Below, piece after piece: positions 42,484-50,737 of a DNA stretch of 64,000 nt (the stretch's first letter is position 1; each line of letters begins with the position of its first letter). The translations under genes and the position numbers were made by a program. Under the pieces are notes generated by a model. That model was not told the origin of the DNA, did no database searches, and saw only the letters and a list, made by a program, of their open reading frames with translations. This DNA comes from Bacteroidia bacterium (lineage in GTDB: Bacteria; Bacteroidota; Bacteroidia; Flavobacteriales; Flavobacteriaceae): contig JAUIEK010000003.1 in assembly GCA_030428865.1 (NCBI GenBank), positions 248,001-312,000 of the forward strand. The letters run 5' to 3'.

Positions 42484-43179
42484 CTATAAAAGAACAGAAA
42501 GCACTTCTTTCAAGCTTTTTGCTGTTCTGTAATTGGAATCTGCAGCATCTTGTTCTGATACTTTTTCATGCGCCCATGTTGTATGAAAAGGAACATGTAT
42601 AGCATTCGAGCCTATATTGATAAGTGGCAACACATCCGATTTTAGTGAGTTTCCTATCATTAAAAGTTCAGAAGGAGTAATATCTAAATGCTTAACAAGC
42701 TTTAAATAGTCTTGCTCTTTTTTTTCACTCATTACTTCTATGTGATGAAAGTAATCCAATAATCCTGATTTTTTTAGTTTACGTTCCTGATCTAACAAAT
42801 CTCCTTTTGTAGCCACAATTAGTCGGTATTTACCTTGTAAAGCTTGCAAAACCTCTTCTACTCCATCAAGCAATTCAATTGGTTTTTCTAGCATATCTTT
42901 ACCAATTTGCAAAATGTGATGTATAATTTTAGGTGAGATTTTGTAATTAGAAAGCTGTAAGGCACATTCTACCATAGAAAGCATAAATCCTTTTACTCCA
43001 TAACCATACAAATCTAAATTTTCAATTTCTAATTTAAAGAGTTCCTGATCTATTTTATTTTCTGTTTCGTAGGATGACAGTAGTTTTGCAAATCCCTTCT
43101 CTGCTTCTCTAAAATACGTCTCATTTACCCACAAAGTATCATCTGCATCAAAGGCAATAACTTTATATTTTTTATTCAC
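42484..43179 (-). CDS. HAD-superfamily hydrolase
   Basis: A 231-residue phosphatase-like HAD protein: motif I '[11 protein letters not shown]' (Asp nucleophile plus Asp acid/base), motif II 'LIVATKGD', motif III Lys near '[19 protein letters not shown]' and motif IV '[20 protein letters not shown]'. Substrate unknown. It overlaps kdsB by 8 bases and so is translated from the same message; it could be a KDO-8-phosphate phosphatase by context, but that family (KdsC) is shorter and tetrameric, so I do not assign it. Confidence 0.85.
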   Translation of the reverse strand: MNKKYKVIAFDADDTLWVNETYFREAEKGFAKLLSSYETENKIDQELFKLEIENLDLYGYGVKGFMLSMVECALQLSNYKISPKIIHHILQIGKDMLEKPIELLDGVEEVLQALQGKYRLIVATKGDLLDQERKLKKSGLLDYFHHIEVMSEKKEQDYLKLVKHLDITPSELLMIGNSLKSDVLPLINIGSNAIHVPFHTTWAHEKVSEQDAADSNYRTAKSLKEVLSVLL

Positions 43180-43906
43180 TATTTATTTTCTTTTTGGCTA
43201 TTTCTAAATCTTCTGGTGTATCAATTCCGATAGTAACTTTTGAAGTTTTTACCATTTTTATGCGCTTACCCGTTTCTAAATAACGAAGACATTCTATTTT
43301 CTCTACGGCTTCTAAAGGAGTTTCCTCTAAATGATAAAAATCTAGCAATGCCTGTTTTCTAAACGCATATACCCCAATATGTTTATAGTAAGTTGGAATT
43401 GTATTTTTGTCTCTTTGATAAGGAATCGGATTTCTTGAAAAGTACAACGCAAAACCATTTGTATCTGTGATTACTTTTACATTATTTGGATTACTTACAT
43501 CTGATTCTTCTTTAATAGAAACACGTAAAGATGCCAAATCAATCTCTTCATACTTATCTTGCTGAAATACGTCGATTAGTTTAGCTAACGAATCTCTATC
43601 AATAAAAGGTTCGTCTCCTTGAACATTAATCACAATATCAACATTCATATTTTCTATTGCTTCTGCAATTCGATCCGATCCGCAAGAATGTTCTTTTTTA
43701 CTTCTAACAACTTGACCTCCTATATCTTGAATTGCTTTTTCTATCTTATCGGAATCTGTTACCACAAACACATCATGAAACAAATTTGTGGCTTTTGCCG
43801 CTTCATAAGTTCTTACTATTACAGGTTTTCCTCCTAAATCTTTCATTAGTTTCCCAGGAAAGCGCGTAGCATCGTATCGCGCTGGAATCATAGCTATAAT
43901 TTTCAT
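43172..43906 (-). CDS. kdsB: 3-deoxy-manno-octulosonate cytidylyltransferase
   Basis: Activates KDO with CTP to CMP-KDO for the lipopolysaccharide inner core. The 244-residue enzyme has '[21 protein letters not shown]', '[20 protein letters not shown]', '[17 protein letters not shown]', '[11 protein letters not shown]' and '[12 protein letters not shown]'. The start is ATG 43906; the TTG extension to 43927 overlaps the -7 promoter element at 43925-43932. It heads a two-gene unit with the HAD hydrolase. Confidence 0.96.
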   Translation of the reverse strand: MKIIAMIPARYDATRFPGKLMKDLGGKPVIVRTYEAAKATNLFHDVFVVTDSDKIEKAIQDIGGQVVRSKKEHSCGSDRIAEAIENMNVDIVINVQGDEPFIDRDSLAKLIDVFQQDKYEEIDLASLRVSIKEESDVSNPNNVKVITDTNGFALYFSRNPIPYQRDKNTIPTYYKHIGVYAFRKQALLDFYHLEETPLEAVEKIECLRYLETGKRIKMVKTSKVTIGIDTPEDLEIAKKKINSE

Positions 43907-43924
43907 GCTAGGATAAATTAATAT

Positions 43925-43932
43925 CAAAAGTA
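43925..43932 (-). promoter_or_regulatory. -7 promoter element for kdsB
   Basis: TACTTTTG on the minus strand matches TAnnTTTG, 18 bases before the ATG at 43906. Confidence 0.45.
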
Positions 43933-44017
43933 AAGATACAGTATTTAACTATTGAGAGAAATTATGACAAAGAAACAAAGACGCTCAAAAATTTTAACAT
44001 TTTTATTTTTACAATTC

Positions 44018-44049
44018 TTGACCTCGTATTACAATTATTTTTACTTTTA
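44018..44049 (+). promoter_or_regulatory. Possible promoter for the 41-residue ORF
   Basis: TTG (44018-44020), a 21-base spacer and TACTTTTA (44042-44049) give a -33/-7 pair with one mismatch (A for the final G), 8 bases before the ATG at 44058. Confidence 0.35.
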
Positions 44050-44057
44050 CTACTCAA

Positions 44058-44183
44058 ATGAGAACATTCTTAAACACATATCAACAGATCTGTCAACAAG
44101 TCGTATCGATGATTTGTGCTATTACCATGCGTAAACAATATGTTGTTGTAAAGAAAAGTACTCGTGAAAATTTTAGATACTAG
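44058..44183 (+). CDS. Possible small protein gene (41 residues)
   Basis: ATG 44058 to TAG 44181-44183; product starts 'MRTFLNTYQQICQQVVSMIC' and ends in a basic 'VVVKKSTRENFRY'. Support is indirect: a promoter-like pair upstream at legal spacing, and a strong terminator 25 bases after the stop. The peptide is amphipathic with a basic tail. It may instead be chance coding within a small RNA. No homologue is known to me. Confidence 0.35.
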   Translation: MRTFLNTYQQICQQVVSMICAITMRKQYVVVKKSTRENFRY

Positions 44184-44207
44184 ATAAATTTAATCATAAA
44201 AACAGAC

Positions 44208-44242
44208 AAGTGCTTTTCTTAACCGAAAAGCACTTTTTTTTT
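44208..44242 (+). terminator. Strong intrinsic terminator within the 43.9-44.4 kb gap
   Basis: Perfect 11-base arms (44208-44218 AAGTGCTTTTC and 44225-44235 GAAAAGCACTT), a 6-base loop and a 9-base T-run. It lies between the 41-residue and 33-residue ORFs, so something is transcribed from the plus strand upstream of it. Confidence 0.88.
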
Positions 44243-44267
44243 ACCTAAACTCAAAACTCTAAATATT

Positions 44268-44369
44268 ATGAAAAATCAAATTACCCGTCAGATCAATGAA
44301 ATGTGCCTACTTAAAAAAGTAAATGTAGCTCCATTAGAACCGGAACCTTTGTTAAATTTTAATCCTTAG
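44268..44369 (+). CDS. Possible small protein or leader ORF (33 residues)
   Basis: ATG 44268 to TAG 44367-44369; product begins 'MKNQITRQINEMCLLKKVNV' and ends 'PLEPEPLLNFNP'. The stop is 2 bases before the ATG of the hotdog-like gene at 44372, which is the spacing expected for translational coupling. No obvious promoter separates them. Coding status is unproven. Confidence 0.4.
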   Translation: MKNQITRQINEMCLLKKVNVAPLEPEPLLNFNP

Positions 44370-44371
44370 TT

Positions 44372-44719
44372 ATGAATACTATCTTAAATCATCATACTTC
44401 TTTCGAATTTGTTGTGCGAAAAAAACAACTAACGAAACACAAAACTCTAAATTCATCTGTTCTTTTAACTAAATTAAAAGATACTGCTGATAAAACTCTT
44501 TCTCCTTATAATGATTTGCTTATCCAAAAGCCACTTCATTTTGAATTTGATTTAATTAATCACGCGTATCTGAATGACGAGCTAATCGTGAAAAACCAAT
44601 TACGAAAACTCAACAAAACCTCATTAGAGTTATGCATTGTCGTTTCCAAAAAAAAAGCAAAACACAACAATGTAATATGCAAAGCTGTATTTGGCTATGC
44701 TTTTAAAAAAGCTTCTTAA
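44372..44719 (+). CDS. Putative hotdog-fold protein (115 residues)
   Basis: A 115-residue protein with a pattern like the second half of hotdog thioesterases: 'HFEFDLINHAYLNDELIVKN' corresponds to the 'xxxFxxPxxxGDEL' strand pair, followed by 'LRKLNKTSLELCIVVSK' and 'ICKAVFGYAFKK'. The N-terminal 'FEFVVRKKQLTKHKTLNSSV' could be strand 1 and the central helix. The catalytic Asp/Glu of known thioesterases is not clearly placed. I offer the fold as an inference; function unknown. It ends before a terminator shared with manA. Confidence 0.55.
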   Translation: MNTILNHHTSFEFVVRKKQLTKHKTLNSSVLLTKLKDTADKTLSPYNDLLIQKPLHFEFDLINHAYLNDELIVKNQLRKLNKTSLELCIVVSKKKAKHNNVICKAVFGYAFKKAS

Positions 44720-44748
44720 TTTGTTTAAGTTGATTTTGGTTTGTTTGT

Positions 44749-44783
44749 ATCGGACTCGGTTCATTTCTGAGTCCGATTTTTTT
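44749..44783. terminator. Hairpin terminator between the hotdog-like gene and manA
   Basis: Arms ATCGGACTC (44749-44757) and GAGTCCGAT (44769-44777) with an 11-base loop and a 7-base T-run on the plus strand. The minus-strand side lacks a comparable T-run, so it mainly ends the plus-strand transcript; the manA stop lies at its edge. Confidence 0.8.
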
Positions 44784-45750
44784 ACGGAATTGTTACCTCT
44801 AATAACTCTGCTTGATTGGCTTCTATTTGATAGTGAGTTAAAGAAGCAGGAACTAATAATGTTTCTCCCATGTGTAATTCAAGAGAATCATCTTTGGTTT
44901 TAAAAGTTGCTTTCCCTTCTAAACATAAGTAAATCACAAAAGAATCCAAATCTGTAATATTCTTATCAATAGCACCTTTAACAGGAAGAACAGCTGTATG
45001 AAAATAAGGAGATTTTACTATTGTAGATGATCTATTTTCAATCTTTGTGTATGCTGTTTTATAATTTTTTTGGGACTTATAATCTATTGCTTCTAACGCC
45101 TCTTGCGTATGTAAATCTCTTGAGTTACCTTCTGAGTCTTTCCTATCCCAATCGTATATTCGGTAGGTGATATCAGATGTCTGTTGAATTTCTGCTAATA
45201 AAACACCGGCTCCAATTGCGTGCACTCTTCCTGTAGGAATAAAATACACATCTCCTTTTTGAACAACATCAATATTCAAAATTTCAGTCAGTGATTTATT
45301 TTGTAGATGATGTAAATATTCTTCGAGAGTTACATCTTCTTTAAAGCCAACAATTAAATTAGCTCCTTCATCAGCTTGCATCACATACCACATTTCTGTT
45401 TTTCCAAAAGAATTATGTCGCTTTTTAGCCAACTCATCATGAGGATGTAATTGGATGCTCAATGCTTCCTTTGCATCAATGAATTTAATCAGTAATGGAA
45501 ATTCATCTCCAAATACATTATAAACTCGTTTTCCAACTAATTCAGATTGATACTCTTTAAGCAGCTCCTGCAGTGTTTTCCCTATTAATTCTCCTCTAGA
45601 GACAACTGACACATCTCCTTTTACAGCTGAAACCTCCCAGCTTTCTCCAACATTGCTACTTCTTGAATCTTTATTTAGTTTTTTTTTAAGCTTCTGTCCT
45701 CCCCATATTTTATCTTTTAAAATTGGAGTAAACTGCAAAAACTGATTCAT
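44782..45750 (-). CDS. manA: Type I mannose-6-phosphate isomerase
   Basis: Interconverts fructose-6-phosphate and mannose-6-phosphate, linking glycolysis to GDP-mannose. The 322-residue class I enzyme has 'FTPILKDKIWGGQKL', zinc ligands in 'SIQLHPHDELA' and 'GKTEMWYVM', and 'YFIPTGRVHAIGAGVLLAEI'. The short length (about 320) is usual for Firmicutes/Bacteroidota-type proteins. It has its own -7 element (45768-45775). Confidence 0.93.
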   Translation of the reverse strand: MNQFLQFTPILKDKIWGGQKLKKKLNKDSRSSNVGESWEVSAVKGDVSVVSRGELIGKTLQELLKEYQSELVGKRVYNVFGDEFPLLIKFIDAKEALSIQLHPHDELAKKRHNSFGKTEMWYVMQADEGANLIVGFKEDVTLEEYLHHLQNKSLTEILNIDVVQKGDVYFIPTGRVHAIGAGVLLAEIQQTSDITYRIYDWDRKDSEGNSRDLHTQEALEAIDYKSQKNYKTAYTKIENRSSTIVKSPYFHTAVLPVKGAIDKNITDLDSFVIYLCLEGKATFKTKDDSLELHMGETLLVPASLTHYQIEANQAELLEVTIP

Positions 45751-45767
45751 TTTTTGTGATTGAACTA

Positions 45768-45775
45768 CAAATGTA
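45768..45775 (-). promoter_or_regulatory. -7 promoter element for manA
   Basis: TACATTTG on the minus strand matches TAnnTTTG, 17 bases before the ATG at 45750. Confidence 0.4.
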
Positions 45776-45847
45776 ATTGTTTCCTAAAAACACATTTAAA
45801 AATTTAACTAATTTTAAAGCATAACAAAATACTGCAAAAACTTAGTG

Positions 45848-46558
45848 ATGAAATTTTTTAGAAAAATTCGTTTTCGACTTTTTTTCAACGCAAAAGCAAA
45901 CAATTATCTGTTATATGCTTTAGGAGAAATTATTTTGGTAGTAGCTGGAATTCTAATAGCTCTACAAGTAAATAATTGGAATGAGTACAGAAAAGATCGA
46001 ATTAAAGAAAAAGCAATTTTAAAAGAGTTACACATCAATTTCAAGAAAAATCTAGCCGAGTTTTATCCTATTAAACAAAGCCAATTAAATACTCTAAAAA
46101 AAGGAGATATTGTCTTTAGAAATATTCATCAATTACATATTCCTGTTTCTAGAGATTCTGTTTATCAATCTGTTACAGGCATGTTTGGTGGTTATACATA
46201 TTATCCGTCTAATGGAGTTGTAGAGTCACTCATTAGTTCTGGTGATTTCAATTTAATACAAAATGATACACTACGAAAATATTTGGTTTCTTGGAAAGAT
46301 GTTTTAACTCGCTATACCAAAAATGTAGCAATAGATCAGCAATTATGGTCTAATATAATTGAACCATATATTATCAAGAATGGTGATTTTTTAAATCTGA
46401 GAAACCCTAAAAACATTCAACTTTTACAAGATCCTGCTTTTATAAATATGATGGTTCGTAAACAGTTTTTTCAAAAAAATATTGTGAGTGCAATTCAAGG
46501 TAAAGATGGTATTGAACAGTATATGATAGAAATTATCAGGTTATCCGAAACCCAATAA
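45848..46558 (+). CDS. DUF6090 family membrane protein
   Basis: A 236-residue protein with a basic N-terminus, one membrane helix (about 24-42, 'LYALGEIILVVAGILIALQ') and then the family signature 'VNNWNEYRKDR'. The remaining 190 residues are predicted helical and extracytoplasmic. The helix-then-NNWNE layout defines DUF6090, a family frequent in Flavobacteriaceae and often present in many copies per genome; its function is not known. Start ATG 45848 is preferred over a GTG one codon upstream. Confidence 0.85.
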   Translation: MKFFRKIRFRLFFNAKANNYLLYALGEIILVVAGILIALQVNNWNEYRKDRIKEKAILKELHINFKKNLAEFYPIKQSQLNTLKKGDIVFRNIHQLHIPVSRDSVYQSVTGMFGGYTYYPSNGVVESLISSGDFNLIQNDTLRKYLVSWKDVLTRYTKNVAIDQQLWSNIIEPYIIKNGDFLNLRNPKNIQLLQDPAFINMMVRKQFFQKNIVSAIQGKDGIEQYMIEIIRLSETQ

Positions 46559-46972
46559 CTACTCGCCTTTATAATTAACAAAATTTCGAGGTGTTTCATA
46601 TAATGTAACCTCTAGCTCTAAATTACTTGGAATATGAATTCTCAACTTATTATAAATAACAATGCTAATATTTTCTGCTGTAGGATTTAGCTCCTTGAAC
46701 TCGGCTACTTCTACGTTTAAGTTTTTATGATCAAACGCTTCTTCTACCTCCGAAAAAATTAGCTTTTTTAATTTCCCTAAGTCATATACATAACCCGTTT
46801 CAGAATCAACTTCTCCCGTGACAGCTACAATTAACTCATAATTATGCCCATGATAATTCGGATTACTGCACTTGCCAAAAACAGCTAAGTTTTTTTCATC
46901 AGACCAATCTTTTCTATACAACCTATGCGCTGCATTAAAATGAGCTTTTCTATGTACGGTAACTTTAGGCAT
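46559..46972 (-). CDS. 6-pyruvoyl-tetrahydropterin synthase/QueD family protein
   Basis: A 137-residue T-fold enzyme. Zinc-binding His16, His41 and His43 ('HFNAAHRL', 'YHGHNYEL') and the catalytic Cys35 ('GKCSNPNYHGH') are present, as are 'DLGKLKKLI', 'FDHKNLN' and 'PTAENISIVI'. The family splits into pterin synthase (PTPS) and 6-carboxytetrahydropterin synthase (QueD, queuosine pathway); the sequence alone does not settle which. It overlaps idi by 8 bases and is translated from the same message. Confidence 0.88.
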   Translation of the reverse strand: MPKVTVHRKAHFNAAHRLYRKDWSDEKNLAVFGKCSNPNYHGHNYELIVAVTGEVDSETGYVYDLGKLKKLIFSEVEEAFDHKNLNVEVAEFKELNPTAENISIVIYNKLRIHIPSNLELEVTLYETPRNFVNYKGE

Positions 46973-47483
46973 GTGGCAATCTATGATACGATTCGTTAAA
47001 AATAATTTTAAACCAAGCTGTATAATTTTCTGGATAGAGTTCTATATCTTTCTTAATTTCCGACAAAGACATCCACTTGTATGAAGCTACTTCACTTTTA
47101 TCAATAACAGGTTCTCCATTAAATTGACCAATTAGTACGTGATCTAATTCATGTTCCGTTAGCCCATTATCAAAAGGAGCCTTATAAATAAACCAAAAGA
47201 CTTCTTCAAGATCACACGAAAATCCCATTTCTTCTTGCAATCTCCTTTTGCCAGCTTCTATATTACTTTCTCCATCTCTTGGATGGGAGCAACAAGTATT
47301 AGTCCACAAAAGAGGAGAGTGATATTTACTTGCAGCTCTTTGCTGCAACAACAAATCGCCATTCTCATTAAAAACAAAAACTGAAAATGCTCTATGCAAC
47401 AAAGCTCTTTCATGTGCCTCTATCTTAGGCATCAAGCCGATTGGATTATCCTGTTCATCTACTAAAATAACCTGTTCTTCCAT
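46965..47483 (-). CDS. idi: Isopentenyl-diphosphate delta-isomerase, type 1
   Basis: Nudix-fold enzyme that interconverts IPP and DMAPP, a balancing step of isoprenoid synthesis. The 172-residue protein contains 'HRAFSVFVFNENGDLLLQQR', the active-site Cys in 'WTNTCCSHPRDGE', the Nudix box beginning 'AGKRRLQEEMGF' and 'EHELDHVLIG'. It starts the two-gene minus-strand unit with the PTPS/QueD gene and diverges from prfC. Confidence 0.95.
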   Translation of the reverse strand: MEEQVILVDEQDNPIGLMPKIEAHERALLHRAFSVFVFNENGDLLLQQRAASKYHSPLLWTNTCCSHPRDGESNIEAGKRRLQEEMGFSCDLEEVFWFIYKAPFDNGLTEHELDHVLIGQFNGEPVIDKSEVASYKWMSLSEIKKDIELYPENYTAWFKIIFNESYHRLPHA

Positions 47484-47565
47484 ATTTTGCTAAAATACAA
47501 ATTTGAGAAAGAAAAGATTAATTTTTCATCCACCAAGAAACTTCAGTGCAGCTAGTTGTTTTTTG

Positions 47566-47573
47566 TACTTTTG
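47566..47573 (+). promoter_or_regulatory. -7 promoter element for prfC
   Basis: TACTTTTG matches TAnnTTTG, 14 bases before the ATG at 47588. It lies inside the upstream in-frame extension, ruling that extension out. Confidence 0.45.
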
Positions 47574-47587
47574 CACAAATTTCTAAA

Positions 47588-49177
47588 ATGAGTTTTTTAA
47601 AAGAGATACAACGTAGAAGAACATTTGGAATTATTTCACATCCAGATGCTGGTAAAACTACACTAACCGAAAAGCTACTTCTTTTTGGAGGTGCTATTCA
47701 AGAAGCTGGTGCTGTAAAAAACAATAAAATTAAAAAAGGGGCTACTTCTGATTTTATGGAAATTGAGCGACAGCGTGGAATTTCAGTTGCCACCTCTGTA
47801 CTGGCTTTTATATACAGAGATAAAAAAATCAATATTTTAGACACTCCTGGACATAAAGATTTTGCAGAAGACACTTTTAGAACGCTCACTGCTGTTGATA
47901 GTGTAATTGTAGTGATTGATGTTGCAAAAGGTGTAGAAGAACAAACAGAAAAATTAGTAGAAGTTTGTAGAATGCGTAATATTCCGATGATTGTTTTCAT
48001 AAACAAATTGGATAGAGAAGGAAAAGATGCATTCGACTTGATGGATGAAGTTGAGCAAAAATTAGGGCTTTCTGTTACACCACTTAGTTTCCCTATTGGC
48101 ATGGGATACGATTTTAAAGGAATTTATAATATCTACGGAAAGAAAATCAACTTATTTTCTGGGGATAACAAGCAAACTATCTCTGAGGGAATTGAATTTG
48201 ATGATATTAACAATCCTGAGTTAGATAAAATAATTGGTGAAAAATCGGCACAAACTTTAAGGGAAGAACTAGAGTTAGTGTACGAAGTATATCCTGAATT
48301 TGATCATCAAAAATACGTAGAAGGGAAGCTTCAACCTGTATTTTTTGGCTCTGCATTAAATAATTTTGGTGTAAAAGAGTTATTGGATTGCTTTATTGAT
48401 ATTGCTCCAAATCCACAGCCTAAAAAAGCAGAAGAACGATTGGTAGATTCTAAAGAAGATAAAATGACCGGATTTGTATTCAAAATTCACGCAAATATGG
48501 ATCCAAAACATAGAGATCGTCTAGCTTTTATTAAAATAGTCTCTGGGATATTTAAAAGAAATACGCCATATCTTCATGTACGTCATAATAAGAACTTAAA
48601 GTTTTCAAGCCCCAATGCTTTTTTTGCAGAAAAGAAAGAAATTGTAGAAAAATCATATCCTGGAGATATTGTAGGGTTACATGATACAGGTAATTTTAAA
48701 ATAGGAGATACTTTAACAGAAGGAGAAATCTTAAATTTTAAAGGAATTCCTAGTTTTTCACCAGAGCATTTCCGTTATGTAAACAATGCTGATCCTATGA
48801 AAGCAAAACAATTATACAAAGGTTTAGATCAGCTTATGGATGAAGGTGTGGCTCAACTTTTTACGTTAGATATGAACGGACGAAAAATTATTGGAACTGT
48901 GGGAGCACTTCAGTACGAGGTTATTCAGTATAGATTGGAACATGAGTATGGAGCTAAATGTACCTATGAAAATATTCATGTGCATAAAGCTTGTTGGGTG
49001 CAACCTGAAGATGAAAAGAGTGAAGAATTTAAAGAGTTTAAACGGGTTAAGCAACGCTATTTAGCAAAAGATAAACAAGGTCAACTAGTTTTTTTGGCAG
49101 ATTCTACCTTTACCATTCAGATGACTCAACAAAAATATCCTAGTATTAAATTACACTTTACTAGTGAATTTGAATAA
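47588..49177 (+). CDS. prfC: Peptide chain release factor 3
   Basis: Ribosomal GTPase that removes class I release factors after termination. The 529-residue protein starts 'MSFLKEIQRRRTFGIISHPD', with G1 'GIISHPDAGKTTLTEKLL', switch 'QRGISVATS', G3 'DTPGHKDFAEDTFRTL' and G4 'NKLDREG'. C-terminal 'KLHFTSEFE' is in family style. It is followed 6 bases later by the 514-residue envelope protein, which may be co-transcribed. Confidence 0.95.
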   Translation: MSFLKEIQRRRTFGIISHPDAGKTTLTEKLLLFGGAIQEAGAVKNNKIKKGATSDFMEIERQRGISVATSVLAFIYRDKKINILDTPGHKDFAEDTFRTLTAVDSVIVVIDVAKGVEEQTEKLVEVCRMRNIPMIVFINKLDREGKDAFDLMDEVEQKLGLSVTPLSFPIGMGYDFKGIYNIYGKKINLFSGDNKQTISEGIEFDDINNPELDKIIGEKSAQTLREELELVYEVYPEFDHQKYVEGKLQPVFFGSALNNFGVKELLDCFIDIAPNPQPKKAEERLVDSKEDKMTGFVFKIHANMDPKHRDRLAFIKIVSGIFKRNTPYLHVRHNKNLKFSSPNAFFAEKKEIVEKSYPGDIVGLHDTGNFKIGDTLTEGEILNFKGIPSFSPEHFRYVNNADPMKAKQLYKGLDQLMDEGVAQLFTLDMNGRKIIGTVGALQYEVIQYRLEHEYGAKCTYENIHVHKACWVQPEDEKSEEFKEFKRVKQRYLAKDKQGQLVFLADSTFTIQMTQQKYPSIKLHFTSEFE

Positions 49178-49183
49178 GTTTTA

Positions 49184-50728
49184 ATGAAAAAACACATTTT
49201 AATTATATCATTTTTTATAGCACTAACAAGTTGTTGGGCACAACAAAACTCCATCAATACACTAAAGGGAAAAGAACTTAAAACAAGTGTTAGATTTAGT
49301 TATATTCCTGTTAATATGCCTACGGAAGAAGTTGGTAATGGAATCGATCCAAGAATGGGAATGATGGGATTACAATATCTTATTCCATTTAACCAAAATT
49401 TTTATGGAGGTGTGGGTATGCATGCTGCTCTTTTTGGTGATCAAGGCGGTTTATTTACATTGGGTGCTACATTAGGATATAATCAACAACTTTTTAAAAA
49501 CATCTTTCTTGATGCCAATATTCACTTTGGCGGCGGTGGTGGATACCGTTATTTAGTTAATGGTGGAGCTATTTTAAACCCTAACATTGGTCTGCAATAC
49601 AAGAAAAATCGTTTTGCTGCAGGAATTCAATATTCGATGGTAAATTTTGTAGATGGAATTATAAAAAGTGATGGCGTTTCATTTTTTGTGGAAATTCCAA
49701 GTTTATTACGTGTAGCTAACTATGAGGATTCTCAAAAAACATTCATAACTAAAAATATAGAAACTGATAGTTTTTGGAACAAACCTACTGTAAAGAATGC
49801 GCAACAGGTTCGTTTTGATTATTTTTTTCCAATTGGAAATTCTAAAAAAGATAACCTAGAGGAACTTATTAATACCTTACATGTAATTGGGTTTGAATAT
49901 CAAAAATATCTCTCAGAAAAAAGCTTTATATACGTACATACAGATGCTATTTACAAAGGATTAACCGCTGGTTTTATGGATTTGTATTTTGGTGCAGGAC
50001 ACAACTTTGTCTCTAGTAACAAAATAAACTTATTTGCAAAATTTGGGATTGGAGCAGCTGGTGGAAGAGTGGCTCCGGAAGGTGGTTTTATGATGTACCC
50101 AAGCGCTGGATTTGATGTAAAACTCTTTAATAAATTTACAATTAGCGCTCATGGCGGTTACACGAAATCCTTAGATGGTTCTTTAGAAGCATATACAGCT
50201 GGATTCGGATTAAAATATTTTAATTATTCTGGTGGTGTACAGAAAACACCATCTGAAAATTACAATTTTGTCCGTACACAAGGAATTCGTTTAGCTATAG
50301 AAAACCAAACATATTTAGATGTTAAACGCTTTGAAGAAACAACAGAAAATTTACAATTGGTTGCTGTAAAAATTATGTATGACCTCTCTAAAAATTGGTA
50401 TTTAACAGGTGAAGCTAGTTTTGCTTACTTAGGAAAATCAGGAGGGTATGCTCACGGAATTGTAGGAGCTGGTTATAAAACCCCTAAATTTATTAATCAA
50501 AAATTCTCCACCTTTCTTGAAATCGCAGTAGGCGCTGCTGGTGGAGGAAGAGTTGATACTGACGAAGGAATTGTATATAGACCTTTAATGGGATTAAACT
50601 ATCATTTAAACACTAATTTCACATTATATGCTTCTGGAGGAAAAATAATTGCTCCTTTTGGTAATGTGAATTCTAGCAATTTTAATATTGGACTTAGCTA
50701 CAAAATATCAATAATAAATAGTAAATAA
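49184..50728 (+). CDS. Secreted or lipid-anchored beta-rich protein with three repeats
   Basis: A 514-residue exported protein with a signal peptide whose end reads 'LTSCWAQ': this fits a lipobox with Cys17 or signal-peptidase I cleavage after 'WAQ'. The body is made of aromatic/glycine-rich beta strands and shows three diverged copies of one module, with glycine-rich cores at 115-138 ('GGGGGYRYLVNGGAILNPNI'), 287-310 ('GIGAAGGRVAPEGGFMMYPS') and 448-471 ('AVGAAGGGRVDTDEGIVYRP'). The C-terminus 'FNIGLSYKIS' suits an outer-membrane beta barrel. Function unknown; it follows prfC by 6 bases. Confidence 0.72.
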   Translation: MKKHILIISFFIALTSCWAQQNSINTLKGKELKTSVRFSYIPVNMPTEEVGNGIDPRMGMMGLQYLIPFNQNFYGGVGMHAALFGDQGGLFTLGATLGYNQQLFKNIFLDANIHFGGGGGYRYLVNGGAILNPNIGLQYKKNRFAAGIQYSMVNFVDGIIKSDGVSFFVEIPSLLRVANYEDSQKTFITKNIETDSFWNKPTVKNAQQVRFDYFFPIGNSKKDNLEELINTLHVIGFEYQKYLSEKSFIYVHTDAIYKGLTAGFMDLYFGAGHNFVSSNKINLFAKFGIGAAGGRVAPEGGFMMYPSAGFDVKLFNKFTISAHGGYTKSLDGSLEAYTAGFGLKYFNYSGGVQKTPSENYNFVRTQGIRLAIENQTYLDVKRFEETTENLQLVAVKIMYDLSKNWYLTGEASFAYLGKSGGYAHGIVGAGYKTPKFINQKFSTFLEIAVGAAGGGRVDTDEGIVYRPLMGLNYHLNTNFTLYASGGKIIAPFGNVNSSNFNIGLSYKISIINSK

Positions 50729-50737
50729 ATAATTAAT

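Larger units (their letters stand above)
43933..44371 (+). other. 440-base gap with short ORFs and an internal terminator
   Basis: The only stretch above 300 bases without an ordinary gene. Reading plus strand: a possible promoter (TTG 44018-44020, 21-base spacer, TACTTTTA 44042-44049), a 41-residue ORF, a strong terminator (44208-44242) and a 33-residue ORF that ends 2 bases before the hotdog-like gene. This could be a small peptide gene or regulated leader; no tRNA or named riboswitch is recognised. Confidence 0.6.

Noticed and set aside
43952..44134. 60-residue plus-strand frame with ATG 43964
   Set aside because: Overlaps the better-placed 41-residue ORF in another frame, starts before the promoter-like pair and reads as AT-driven aromatic-rich sequence.
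47698..48102. 134-residue minus-strand frame inside prfC
   Set aside because: Lies entirely within the well-supported prfC gene; shadow of low-GC codon usage.
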